Shown: in pieces, positions 34,801-46,100 of the stretch | How the letters are laid out: every line of letters starts with the position of its first letter | Position numbering within the stretch: position 1 is the first letter of the stretch | NCBI RefSeq assembly: GCF_033958435.1 | Contig: NC_134137.1 | Coordinates: forward strand, 67,162,001-67,226,000 | Reading direction: 5' to 3' | From: Carettochelys insculpta | Lineage: Eukaryota > Chordata > Testudines > Carettochelyidae | DNA: 64,000 nucleotides | The notes under the pieces: model-generated | What the model saw: only the letters and a program-made list of their open reading frames with translations | What the model was told of the DNA's origin: nothing | Database searches by the model: none | Made by a program: the position numbers and the translations under genes

Positions 34801-36098
34801 AATGCTGGGCTGGAACTTATACTTTTATTTGTGCTTTTGTGGATGGAATGTTTTTTCATTGAATGGGGGGTTGGGGTTGGGGTTGGAGCCAGGAAGCATA
34901 CTTTTCTGCTGATCTGTTGTCTGATGTTGGACAACTCTCAAACTATATTCCTGAGCTTTTCCAATGGATATCTTGTGGTGTCATATAAAGCACTCTAAGA
35001 TCTATGGATAATGGCATAGTTTGAGCATTCCTAAAAGCCAGTCAGGGAATTTCACCACACATTGAATTAATGGGACTTGCATAATTAAATCCTCCAGCTG
35101 ACTTCTTAAATTCTCGGCCTAATTACTCACTGTTATCCTTATTAATATTTTGCGTGCTGAATTCTTGGGTGGACACATTATCAACAATCATAAGTAATGA
35201 ATGTTTGTTCTCTTATTCGCACAAACACATAGAACATTTCAGGAATTCTAAACGCTACCCTGAAATATCAATAATTTCTTGTACATAATCAATAAAGGTA
35301 TCAGCCCAGAGATGTCAATGTGCTGGAACACTGAGTTTTAGTCAGTAGACCCCATGGATGTGGTGTGCAGCTTACACTATTTTTCCCCTTGGTGAGTCTA
35401 AAGACTTTCTTGTATATCCTAGTTTCTCTTGAATAAGAGCCTAGAGCTAGCACCCTACATACCTCATGTGGGGTTACAAAGCTTGTTCTTGGCATTCGTG
35501 AGGATTATTAGTTATCGCCTTTAGAAAATGAAGAAGGTATAAATTCCTCTCCCACCCATGCAAACCCACCTGATTATGGAATCTTGCCCTGAAAGCTTTC
35601 TCTGTATTGTGCTTTTATATGAATGGACACAAAAAAGGCTTCATTAATTTTCTTGCTCACATAATGTTAAATGACTTGATGGCTGTTTAAACCACAAACA
35701 ACATAAATAAATGTTTTCACTGCCAATTATTTTGAAAGGGAAATACATTTCCATTTTCATGAGACACAGGAAGACAAAGTGACGTTGTGTCAGTTTCCTC
35801 TTATGTGACAAGCTGGCTTTGTGGAGTTTTTGGATAGTATTTTATCATTACTGGGGCTTTTCCAGGAACTGTACATTTACCAGATTTTGTAACATATCTT
35901 CCCTCTACTAGTCAGGAAACATGACCTAGTTTAAGCTACAGTCTGAAGATGCGACCTAGTTTAAAAAGAAGCCTGTTTTACTCAGCGCAATATTCTATAT
36001 TTTGAGCCATGTTGTTCTCTCATTGTAGGTATCTCTGACTTGCATCACCACAGTTCTTGATCCTGCTTGTCTAAATCCCTGCACACATGAAAAGAGAG
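34801..36098. other. Intergenic, no gene recognised
   Basis: AT-rich, apart from a (GGGTTG)n-like G-rich tract at 34860-34890. No gene signal. Confidence 0.5.
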
Positions 36099-36101
36099 TT
36101 G

Positions 36102-37869
36102 GGCTATGTCTACACTATGAGATAAATTAGAATTTAAGGCAGCTAGTTCCATATTACGCATAACAGTCTTCACTGTAAATACCCTTAGCTCAATTTAGGG
36201 AGCACTAATATCGATATCATAATATTGTCAGTACTTGCGGGGTGTAGCCTCAAGTTCAAATTTAAAAGTCCAAAGAAAGGCCAGTGTGAAGTGCCATGTT
36301 TTAGAATCGAATTTATTAGCCTCCAGAGGTGTCCCATATGTAACCCACAATGCCCTTCAGTGCTCCACTCTGGATGCTGCTCTCCAGGTACACAGTAATT
36401 AGGTAATAGGAAGACTGTGAATTTCAAATTGGGACCAGGAAGCCTGTGGCTGTGGGCTCATGTTTGTAGGAAGCCTGAGAAATGTCTTTCTTAGTGCTAT
36501 GAGTGAATCTACTCATTACAAATAGCCCCAGCACAGAGTTTGTGGTTCTGTCTCTGCACTTGTTATTTTCTTCTGCACTGCCTGGCACCCACTGCGGCCG
36601 CACCACACCACATGGCAGCAAGGCTGTTGTGAGGGTTGTGCTCGCGTAAAAGGCTGAGAAACTTCTTCTCAGCAGTTTACATTTGTGCGCATCCCCCCGC
36701 TTCCCCTACAGGCGCCATGAAGTCAAGGTCTTTCCTGCACTCAACCACATCACGTGGGCAGCCTCCAACTCAATAAAAGATGTGCCTGCCGTTCAGTGCT
36801 GACCATGCTGACAGGCAACACAATATCCTATCTTGTATGCGGTTAGGGCTTCAAAGGTGGGAAAGAATTTCGGGGGCTTACAGCCGCTGGGGGGAAGTCT
36901 CCCCACATGGCTAAAATTTTTGGGGCCTTTCTGCCGCACAGGGGGACTACTCAACTTGCACCCCCCTACTGAAGCCCCCCCATACCTCCTGCCCCAACAA
37001 GGACCCGGTGGGCTAGCTGCCACCAGGGGGAAGTCTCCTCAGGCAGCTAAGATTTTCGGGGCCTTTCTGCTGCATGGGGGAACTACTTCAAGTGGCCCCC
37101 TACCAACAATATTTTCAGGGCCTTTCTGCCACTTGGGGGAAGTCTTCCCCAGTGGCTAAGACTTTCAGGGCGTTGCTGCCATCATCCGTGTTGGCAATTT
37201 CTATGCAGTGAAGAGGGAAGACAAAAATCTTTTTTCCCAGTCTTTTCTATCCTCTTTCTTGTAACTTTGCACCCCTTCATGCAGGGAAGAGTGGGTGGAG
37301 GGCCAGCTGAGAATAAAGACTGTGCACAGAAGCTATATAATGAACTGGGAAGCCAAATACGCTCCCCTTAGCAACTCTCTTTTTTCAAAAACATTACTGT
37401 CAACTCTTTCCTCATGCTTTTCATTGTCCCTCTGTTATTTTCAGAGATCAGATACAATCACGGGAGCGGGGACAGTCAGTGGATGGCCAAATGAGAAGAC
37501 ACGTGCTTGATAATTCAGTTGCAGAAGAAAGAGATTTCTGTTAACTTTGCCATCTCTGTGGATGCCCTACTTTTCCTTCTTCCCAACTGGAAAAATGGAC
37601 GTGTTTACCATGGGAGAAGAGTGAGGGCAATGCAATGTGGGAAGATGATGTCAAATACCAGCAAACGTACCCAGAATGCTAGAGAGATGAGGGAACAGTG
37701 GGATAGGTTCCCACAATGCACTGCTGCAACAGTAGATGTTGCCAATTGAGTGTGGCAGCAAAAAGGAGCACATGGGGAGATGAGGATAGTCAAATGTGAA
37801 TTTATAAAATCCAGCTTTACAAAATTGATATTAATAAATTTGAATTTATCTTGTAGTGTAGATGTAGCC
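36102..37869. mobile_element. 1.8 kb Harbinger-type non-autonomous element
   Basis: The terminal repeats are long: GGCTATGTCTACACTATGAG on the left and, inverted, GGCTACATCTACACTACAAG on the right, both followed by ATAAATT. The flanks TTG and TTA are one change from a 3 bp duplication. The sub-terminal sequence resembles Harbinger element 3 (50655-53871). The middle (36840-37190) is an imperfect tandem array of ~110-130 bp units containing GGGGCCTTTCTGCC and GGGGGAAGTCT. No transposase or Myb domain was found. Confidence 0.7.
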
Positions 37870-37879
37870 TTAGCAAACA

Positions 37880-37975
37880 GAAGTCAACATGACATTTATG
37901 AGCAATCAATTCAGCCAGAAAAAGTGGATGTGCTGTGTTACTGAAAAGGTTGCGAACCACTGCTGTAGACATTGC
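37880..37975. mobile_element. hAT MITE terminal fragment
   Basis: GTTACTGAAAAGGTTGCGAACCACTG at 37937-37962 ends like a hAT-Charlie terminus (inverted: CAGTGGTTCGCAACC). Its partner end is missing; the 1.8 kb element lies just upstream and may have displaced it. Confidence 0.45.
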
Positions 37976-38109
37976 CTCAGCCATGCTTTAGCTATCTGGA
38001 GGGTTAGGGTTAGATCAACAAAGGAACTTAGCTTCAGTGTTACAACACATTTAGGTACCCTGCCATGAACTGGAATCCAGAATCTTAAGGCAGATGCCCA
38101 CGCTCTCCA

Positions 38110-38363
38110 TTCAACACACACAACAAACTTATTTTGAAATAACAGCAGTTATGCCAAAACAAATAACCTGGCATCTACGTGACACAACCACTATTTTGAA
38201 ATAGCAGTTGACTTATTTCAAAGTTGGTAAACTTCATTTCACGAGAAATAGTGCCTATTTCAAATAACTATTTCGAAATACGTGCTGGTAAGACAGAGAC
38301 TAGAGCCTATTTTAAAATAAGCCAAAGTGCATCCCATGGCGCTATTTTGAAATAGGCTCCCTG
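38110..38363. mobile_element. Left half of an older MITE hosting element 2
   Basis: The segment has ACTATTTTGAAATAGC, TTATTTCAAAGTT and TTTCGAAATA palindromes of the MITE type. Matching TATTTTGAAATAGC/TTATTTCAAAATAAGC sequence resumes at 43884-44025 and ends in GTGTAGACACACCC. This suggests that element 2 inserted into this MITE. The outer left terminus is not clear. Confidence 0.45.
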
Positions 38364-38784
38364 GCTGCATCTACACTACAGTTCTGTTTTGAAAGAACAT
38401 CTTTTGAAAGAGAACATCGAAAGATGGCCTTGCAAAACAGAGCGTCCACGCACACCAGTGGGGACCGAAGGTTCGGTCCATTCTTTTGAAAGGCCCGCCC
38501 AGCACAATTTCGAAATAGAGTGTCCACACACGCCAGGGTGCTCTTTCCAAAGGGCAGGGACAGGAAGCACCAAGGGCAGGGTCTCATGGCAGATGAGCCC
38601 TTCCGGGGCTGCCGCCTGCCATCCCCTTAAAGAGCCCCCCCCCATACCTCAGCCTGCACACGCTGAGGGCCAGCAACCCTGTCCCCAGGCAGAGCAAGAA
38701 AAAGAGAGAGGGAGAGGGAGAGAGACAGTGGAGGTGGTATCCCGGGCCCCCATGGACCGCAAGCAGCACCCACCTCCATTACAG

Positions 38785-40791
38785 CCATGGCCAGCGCCCT
38801 AGCCACCATGCTGAAGCCACTTTCCTGGATGCCATCCTCAGGGTGCAACATCCCCAGCCAGCCCCCCCGGGTCATCCACCGCCTGTGGATCTTCCCCACA
38901 AGCTGGTGGGACTGGTGGGACCGGCTGGTGCTGGAGGACTGGGGCAATGACCGGTAGCTACAGAACTTCAGGATGACCAAGAGGACATTCCTGGAGCTGT
39001 GCCACTCGCTCACCCCAGTCCTCCAGCACGAGGACACACACCTGAGGCCGGCGGTCCCCCTGCATAAAAGGGTGGCCATCGCCCTATGGAAGCTGGCCAC
39101 CCCAAACAGTTACCAATCCATCGGCCACCAGTTCAGGGTGGGCAAATCCACCAGTGGGGCCGTCCTCATTGAGGTAAGCCGTGCCCAGCTCACACCTAAG
39201 CTGCGTCTACACGTGCACGCTACTTCGAAGTAGCGGCACCAACTTCGAAATAGTGCCCGTCGCGTCTACACGCGTCGGGCGCTATTTCGAAGTTAACTTC
39301 GACGTTAGGCGGCGAGACGTCGAAGTCGCTAACCTCATGAGGAGATAGGAATAGCGCCCTACTTCGACGTTCAACGTCGAAGTAGGGACCGTGTAGATGA
39401 TCCGCGTCCTGCAACGTCGAAATTGCTGGGTCCTCCATGGCGGCCATCAGCTGGGGGGTTGAGAGATGCTCTCTCTCCAGCCCCTGCGGGGCTCTATGTT
39501 CACCGTGGGCAGCAGCCCTTAGCCCAGGGCTTCTGGCTGCTTCTGCGGCAGCTGGGGATCTATGCTGCAGGCACAGGGTCTGCAACCAGTTGTCAGCTCT
39601 GTGTATCTTGTGTTGTTTAGTGCAACTGTGTCTGGGAGGGGCCCTTTAAGGGAGTGGCTTGCTGTTGAGTCCGCCCTGTGACCCTGTCTGCAGCTGTGCC
39701 TGGCATCCCTATTTCGATGTGTGCTACTTTGACGTGTAGACGTTCCCTCGCTGCGCCTATTTCGATGTTGGGCTGAGCAACATCGAAGTTGAACATCGAC
39801 GTTGCCGGCCCTGGAGGACGTGTAGACGTTATTCATCGAAATAGACTATTTCGATGTTGGTTGCATGTGTAGACGTAGCCCTAGACTGCATGCGAGGGGT
39901 GGGGGGCAGCCTAGCAACAGGCACTGTCGGAAAAAGGGTGGACACCCCGGGGACAGGGGCAGGTCTGGGGACGGGCACAGGCAGGCAATCCACACCCCAC
40001 CCCACACTCACGAGTGTGTCTCTCTATGCCCTGCAGATAGTCTGGGTGATCAACAAGGTGCTCCTGAGGCAGCTGATGCACGTTGGGGACCTGGATGACA
40101 CCATCCGGGGATTCCAGGAGCTGGGCTTCCCCAACTGCTTCAGGGCCTTGGATGGCACCCACATCTCCATCCAGGTCCTGGAGCACAGCCTTGGGGCCTA
40201 CATGAACCGCAAAGGCTACCACTCAGTGATCCTGCAGGCCCTGGTCAATGTCAATGGCCAGTTCAAGGACATTTACATGGGCTGGTCCGGCTGCGTCCAC
40301 GACACAAGGATCTTCAAGAACTCAGGGCTGGGTCATCATATGGCCGAGGGGAACTTCATCCGCCAGCAGGAGCTCCCCATCGGGGACACGATGATGCCGC
40401 CCTGCATCGTAGCAGACACAGCCTACCCCTGCAGGCCTGGCTGATGCGGCCATACGCCAGGCACACCCAGCCGAGCCAGGACCTTTTTAACAAGTGGCTG
40501 AACAGTGCCCAGAACACCATGGAGCAGGCGTTCGGCCGCCTCAAGGGGCATTTTAGATGCCTCGTCACCAGGCTGGAGATGGGCCTCCCCAAAGTCCCAG
40601 CGGCGGTTGGGGCCTGCTGCATCCTCCATAACCTGGTGGAGGTGAAACACAAGCCCCATATGCAGGGGTGGGCCACCGAGGCAGGGCACAGCTACGAACA
40701 GCCCCCTGCCACCCCGTGCCACCAGGCCCAGCAGGACAGAATGCGTGTAAGGGAGGCCCTGTGCCAGGCCTTTGAGCAGGGGCCATGGTAA
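38785..40791 (+). pseudogene. Element 2 Harbinger transposase (two exons, few lesions)
   Basis: A HARBI1-like DDE transposase. Exon 1 (about 38785-39173) holds the helix-turn-helix region (FRMTKRTFLELCHSLTPVL, KRVAIALWKLATPNSYQSIG) and ends in GAG/GTAAGC. Exon 2 starts at 40037 after CTGCAG, in phase. All three catalytic residues are present: Asp in FRALDGTHISI, Asp in CVHDTRIFKNSG and Glu in MEQAFGRLKGHFRCL. I see two lesions: a TAG where Trp is expected (38955-38957), and a one-base loss near the C run at 40426-40429, after which the frame continues to a stop at 40789-40791. The C-terminus appears full length. The upstream start region is uncertain. Confidence 0.88.
39199..39880. mobile_element. 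0.7 kb Harbinger MITE, copy B (682 bp), in the transposase intron
   Basis: The same family as copy A, with 3 bp duplication CTA (39196-39198, 39881-39883) and left flank C, right flank G. It begins 25 bp after the splice donor of the element 2 transposase and enlarges the intron from about 180 to 863 bp without touching a splice site. Confidence 0.9.
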
Positions 40792-41175
40792 CCCCCACCC
40801 ACCTGCACACTCCTCAGTCCACCCGCACTCTGCACACACACTCCCCCCCACACCCGCACCCACCACACACACCAGCACACATGCATGGGGGACACAAAGT
40901 AAACCATAAAAATAAACTGTTTGCCATATGAAAAAACTGTGCCCCACATTAACCAGTAGGAACTATATACACATGTGGGGGGACGGTGAATGGGGAGAAT
41001 TATCTACATGGGAGGGAGGAAGGTGGACGGGGGGCCGGGGTGTGGGGGGCCCTCACCCCTCCAGGGGGCTCGATGGCCGGGAGTCCCATCCCCGTGCCTG
41101 TCCCTTCCTCCACGTGTCCGGGGGCCCCACTGGGGCCGGGCCGGAGACAGTGGCACAGGGAGTTAGGGGCACATC

Positions 41176-42795
41176 TCAGGCGCATGCCCCCCCCCAACCT
41201 GTGCCAGGCTCAGCACAGGAGGAGGAAGGGGCCAGGGGCTCGGCCTCCACCTGGCCAGCCCTGGCAAGCGGGATGTGGGCCAGGCGGATGAGGCTGACCA
41301 GGGGGAGGTGGGGAGGGAGCAGGGCTTCCAGGTCAGCCTCCTTGGTGGGGGCCGTTTGGGGGGACAGGGGGCTGTGGGATTGGGGCGGGGGGGAAACCGC
41401 TGGGAGGGAGGGGGGATGCACAGGCGACGGGGGCGTGGAGGATAGTGGTGGGGCGATGGGGGCTGTGGGTGTGGGAGTGACCCACAATGGAGTGGCGGCA
41501 GGGGCCAGGTGGCCAACCATGGCCTGGGTGAGGGCATCCAAGTTGGATGCCACCCAGTCCCTTACCTGCTGCTCCATGGCAAGCCACTCCCACATGATGC
41601 CTGTCAGCTCCCTGAGGGCGGCTGTGTGGGCCATGTCCCCTGCCTCCTCCTCCCTGGCCTGGTGGTGCCAGTGGAGGGAATGGTGACGGCCCCATGCTGT
41701 CCCTGCCTGAGGCCTGGGCCACTCCCCCTCACACTCCATCCTCAGGCTCCCCGGGCCCATTGCGGGACTGGTCCGGCTGCTGGCTGCGGGAGCTGTGGAG
41801 ACAAAAGGGGAGAGGAACAGGCCATTAGTCCTGGTGAGGGACCCCCTGAACCCACCCCTCCCATCCCGCCCACCCCATACCAGCGGTCCTGCAGGGACCA
41901 CATCCAGGGTTCCCCGTCTGGGTTGTGGGAGCACCGGCTCTCCTGTGCCTCCCTCAGTCCCTCCGTGGCCTGGCAGCCCGTGGTACTGTCTGGCCCGCAT
42001 GGTGCTGGGTACCACACATCAGCCCTGTGAGGCCGAGGCAGTGGGGCCTTCTGGCGTGCCCATGCCCTGGGGTTGATGTCCCTGTGGGTGGACTGTGGCC
42101 ACCCTGGGTGGGACTGAAAGTCCCCTCCCCGAGCCCCGCAGTCACCAGCATGCACGGTACCTACCTCTGGGTCCCTCCAGGAAATCAAGTGAGGCACAGT
42201 CGGAGGGGGCCAGGCGGGATGGGCCCAAGGGGACATCAATGACAAGGGCCCCCTCACTCGAGCCCTCATCATCGTTTGTGTCCTGAATCCGTTGAGGATG
42301 CCTGCTGGTAGCTAGTGGGCCGGGCTGGTCCTTGCCCTCGGTCCCCGTCCCCGTCTCCTCCGGCTTGGCTGGGGGTCGGTGGTGTCCAGGTACACAGCCG
42401 GGGGTCCTGCCTCCTTGAGCCCAAGGAGGCGGTCCAGTTCTCGATTGTAGGGGCAGCTTGCGGGGTCTGCCCCTGACTGCCCAGCCGTGTCCCAGGCCCG
42501 GCAGTACTCCTGCCGCAGCTCCTTGACCTTCGACCTAACCTGGTCCGGGGTCCGAGTGGGGTGACCTTGGCCGGTGAGGCCCTTGGCCAAGCATACAAAA
42601 GCAGGAACATTTCGGTGCCGGATCCCCATCTGCTGCAGGACCTCCTTGTCTTCCCACAGTGCGAGGAGGTCCTGCAGCTCGGCCTCGGTCCAGGAGGGTG
42701 CCCAATGTTTGGGGGGGCTGGCTCCCCTTCTGGGAGGACTCCCCCCAGTCCCTGGAAGGCCCCTGGGGTGGGTGGGAGTCCTGGCTGCTGGCCAT
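41176..42795 (-). pseudogene. Element 2 Myb/SANT-like DNA-binding protein
   Basis: The minus-strand partner gene. From an ATG at 42795 a short leader runs to a C run (G7 on the plus strand, 42711-42717). One base there shifts the frame into an otherwise intact Myb/SANT domain (about 42700-42420) with PSWTEAELQDLLALWEDKEV, PDQVRSKVKELRQEY and SCPYNRELDRLLG. An acidic stretch with EGSSEGALVIDVPLGPS follows in another frame and reaches a donor near 42166. Exon 2 (about 41790-41176) starts after a TCCACAG acceptor and encodes a helical segment, RELTGIMWEWLAMEQQVRDW, and a proline-rich tail. At least two frame breaks are present. The homopolymer one could be an assembly error. Confidence 0.75.
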
Positions 42796-42949
42796 GGTGC
42801 CAGAGGTGCTGTGGCTTCCCCCGGGTCGTCGCGGCTGGGAGCTGTGCAGGCGGCAGTGTGGACTCCATGCTGCCTGCACGCTCTCAGCTTCCTGCCTGAG
42901 GGCTTCTGGGAGCCTGCGAGCTGAAAGGCAGCTGGACACTGGAGCCATA

Positions 42950-43577
42950 AGCTGTGTCTACACGTGCACGCTACTTCGAAGTAGCGGCACCAACTTCGAC
43001 GTTAGGCGGCGAGACGTCGAAGTCGCTAACCTCATGAGGGGATCGGAATAGCGCCCTACTTCGACGTTCAACGTCGAAGTAGGGACCGTGTAGACGATCC
43101 GCGTCCCGCAACGTCGAAATTGCTGGGTCCTCCATGGCGGCCATCAGCTGGGGGGTTGAGAGATGCTCTCTCTCCAGCCCCTGCGGGGCTCTATGGTCAC
43201 CGTGGGCAGCAGCCCTTAGCCCAGGGCTTCTGGCTGCTTCTGCGGCAGCTGGGGATCTATGCTGCAGGCACAGGGTCTGCAACCAGTTGTCAGCTCTGTG
43301 GATCTTGTGTTGTTTAGTGCAACTGTGTCTGGGAGGGGCCCTTTAAGGGAGCGGCTGGCTGTTGAGTCCGCCCTGTGACCCTGTCTGCAGCTGTGCCTGG
43401 CATCCCTATTTCGATGTGTGCTACTTTGACGTGTAGACGTTCCCTCGCTGTGCCTATTTCGATGTTGGGCTGAGCAACGTCGAAGTTGAACATCGACGTT
43501 GCTGGCCCTGGAGGACGTGTAGACGTTATTCATCGAAATAGACTATTTTGATGTTGGCTGCACGTGTAGACGTAGCC
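42950..43577. mobile_element. 0.7 kb Harbinger MITE, copy C (628 bp)
   Basis: The same family as copies A, B and D, flanked by ATA (42947-42949, 43578-43580) with C on the left and G on the right. It lacks about 57 bp near the left end (the second GTCTACACGCG arm and the GAAGTTAAC palindrome), which explains the shorter length. It sits about 155 bp upstream of the element 2 Myb start and may have disrupted its promoter. Confidence 0.9.
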
Positions 43578-43883
43578 ATAGAGCTCCGCTTGTGCTGGGA
43601 GTGATGCCGCTGCCTGCCAGCTGATCACGGCCATGGAGGACCCGCTCTTTCGAAAGAGTGGGCCGCAGAGCGTCTACACTTGCTCTCTTTTGAAAATTTC
43701 TTTCCAAAGAGGGCACTTTTCCCATCCTGACAGCGGAAGACCGACTTCGAAAGACCCGGGGGGGGCGTTCTTTCGTAGTTAATTTCAAAAGCGCCGTATC
43801 AGTGTAGATGGTCCGTGGCTTCTTTTGAAAGAACTCGGTCTTCTGATCTTAATTTCGAATGTACTTGCTAGTGTAGACGCACC

Positions 43884-44025
43884 CTGAGTGTGTAGACATT
43901 GTATTTTGAAATAGCTAAGTGCTATTATGAAATGAATTTTTGGGTGTAGCAGCATTATTTCAAAATAAGCTATTCCGGAATAGCTGCTTTTGGAATAAGG
44001 CTGCTGTGTAGACACACCCTACAGG
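43884..44025. mobile_element. Right half of the MITE hosting element 2
   Basis: Begins with the CTG duplication of element 2 and continues with TATTTTGAAATAGC and TTATTTCAAAATAAGC, ending near TGTGTAGACACACCC at about 44015. It pairs with the left half at 38110-38363. Confidence 0.45.
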
Positions 44026-44224
44026 GTCTGCAGCAGCACAGCTAAGGCACTGCAACTGTGCTGCCATCACACTGTAGCGTAGACACTTCCTCCATCAGTG
44101 GAAGTGTTTTTTTTCCCATTGATGTAGTCAATCCATTACTTCAAGAGGTGATAACTATGTCCACAGAGAATTCTAAAGTTTACTGTGGATATTAGATGAG
44201 CCTAGCTGCAACACGCAGGGCAGA

Positions 44225-45640
44225 GCCATATATGAGGTTGCTATAGAGAGCAGTATTAGGATCTCTGTGATTTTTATCAAGTTGACCAAGGCATTTGATA
44301 CTGTCAACAGAAATGGGCTCTGGAAAATACTCAGACAAATATTCAGAAAATATTCAGACAAATACGCAGGCGAATTGGGTGTCCTGAAAAATTTATCAGC
44401 TTTGTTCAGTCTCTTCATGATGGCGTGCTTGGTCACATCCTTAACAGTGGAGAGACATCAGCACCTTTTGAAATATCAAATGGTAGAGAGCAAGGATGCG
44501 TCCTTGCTCCTCTCCTATTCAAGATCCACTTTTCAATGATGCTGTTAGTAGCTTTTCAGTACTTGCACATTGGGCACACCTAGTCAGTTCCAAACAGATG
44601 GCAGTATTTTCAGTCTCCCGAGACTTCAGGCTTGAACTAAAGTGGTTGATATAACTGTCCGTGATCTGTTTGCTGATAACGGTGCATTGTTGGTTCATTC
44701 AGTGAAGGATGCACAGGTGCTCTTTGATCTCTTTGTTACTTCTGCTCACTGCTTTGGATTCACAGTGAACCTCAAAAAGACAGAAGTTGTGTCTCAGCCT
44801 GTTTGGAAAGAACCCAGCACTCCAATGATCACTGCTGCTGGTACAGTCCTTAAGGCTGTTGACAAGCATTGCTACCTTGGAAGTGTACTGTCCACTAGCA
44901 TACACATGGATCTGCTCAATTAGCCAAAGCCAGAGCTGCCCTTGGAAAATTGACCAAAAGCCTATGGAAAGATCATGGTATTAAAGCCATACCAAGGTAG
45001 CAGTTTATCAGGCAGTTGTCCTGACTATCCTACTATATGGCTCAGATTGCCATGTTTTGAAACTCTATCAGTTCTATATTCGCTGCCAGAGGAAGATTTC
45101 CCACCTGAATTTGTGGGACAGAATTCCTAACATGGAGGTTGTTAAGCTCTGTGGTGTCATGGGCATGGAAGCAATGCATACGAACAAACAGTTTCACTGG
45201 ACTGGTCACGTTATGAGGATGGATGACACATGGGTTCCAAAGATGGTCTTCTATGACCAGCTTGGACATGGAATGCACTGTATGGGTGGTCAGTATAAAT
45301 GCTAAAAAGACATCTTAAAGGCCAACATGAAGTCATGCGGTGTATCTCCCAGTGATCTGGAAACTCTAGTTCAGGACAGCTTGTCCTGGCAGCAAACCAC
45401 CATGCAGGCTCTTAATTGCTTTGAGAGTCAGCATATCCAGACACTACAGGAAAAGTGTAGGATCTGAAAAGAATGTACAATGCCTGCAGTTGGCAGGGTT
45501 TTATGTGAGATCTGTAATCAGTTCTGCCGATCAAGGACTCGTTCAGTCACTCACCAATGGTGTCATAGAAGATGATATCTGTTTATTGATGGCTCAGTCC
45601 AAGCAAGCAAGCAACACTGGCCACAGGCATATGTGAGGTT
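44225..45640 (+). mobile_element. LINE ORF2 remnant (reverse transcriptase to C-terminal finger)
   Basis: A broken ORF2 of a non-LTR retrotransposon. In order, translation shows the RT motif VIFIKLTKAFDTVNRNGLWK (about 44265-44325), a GCVLAPLLF-like block (about 44490-44530), the catalytic box as LFADN (44665-44680; usual FADD, so Asp is lost to Asn), LKKTEV, YLGS (44870-44885), then LWDRIPNMEV and WTGHVMRM (45100-45215), and finally CEICNQFCRSR (about 45505-45540). Several stops separate the blocks. The 3' part is the same family as 21815-22240. Confidence 0.8.
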
Positions 45641-45959
45641 GCCATTCAGACTAGGCTCAAGATGCAGATTCATAAAAGCCAGCAAGCCAAGAAGGGAGCT
45701 TCCTAAAACTAGCCAGCAAGAAGTGTTTAAAAGAGGAGTGTTGCCCAAGCGTCACCCTTCAATGGAATTTAGGCACCTAATTTTGGGCCGGAAGGAGACA
45801 AATTCCTTTTCTCAGGATTCACAGCCATGAATCCCTGCTTATATTCAGATGCCCAAGTTAGGTCAGCATGTTCTCATGAAAAAACAGGAGGATATGGTGA
45901 CTGAACTATTTTGTCAGGCCTAAAATATTTGTTGGAGCAAAAGGAGAGTGTAGGAATGA

Positions 45960-46100
45960 CTCTACAGCAGAGAGGTTAGAGCACTCAGCCGGGACAGCCA
46001 GGTTCCACTTCCTACTCCAACTGTTATTTAAATATTTCTACAAAGTGAAACAACTTCAACAGGACAGACTGAGAGCCCATCACCACAGAACACCCTCCTC
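45960..46100 (+). repeat. tRNA-derived SINE
   Basis: GCAGAGAGGTTAGAGCACTC is a tRNA D-arm/A box and CAGGTTCCACTTCC is a decayed B box. The body TTTAAATATTTCTACAAAG and AACAACTTCAACAGGA follows. The same body words appear at 31950-31995. Confidence 0.65.

Larger units (their letters stand above)
38364..43883. mobile_element. PIF/Harbinger DNA transposon, element 2 (best preserved)
   Basis: The element is 5520 bp including two nested MITEs. The ends GCTGCATCTACACTA and, inverted, GGTGCGTCTACACTA are flanked by the 3 bp duplication CTG (38361-38363, 43884-43886). It carries the transposase on the plus strand (about 38785-40791) and the Myb protein on the minus strand (42795 to about 41176). Sub-terminal TTTTGAAAGA words distinguish it from element 1. 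MITE copy B sits inside the transposase intron and copy C just upstream of the Myb gene, so both landed outside the coding exons. Confidence 0.9.

Noticed and set aside
36898..37190. Possible coding repeats in the G-rich array
   Set aside because: Units differ in length by numbers that are not multiples of three and contain stops, so they are DNA repeats.
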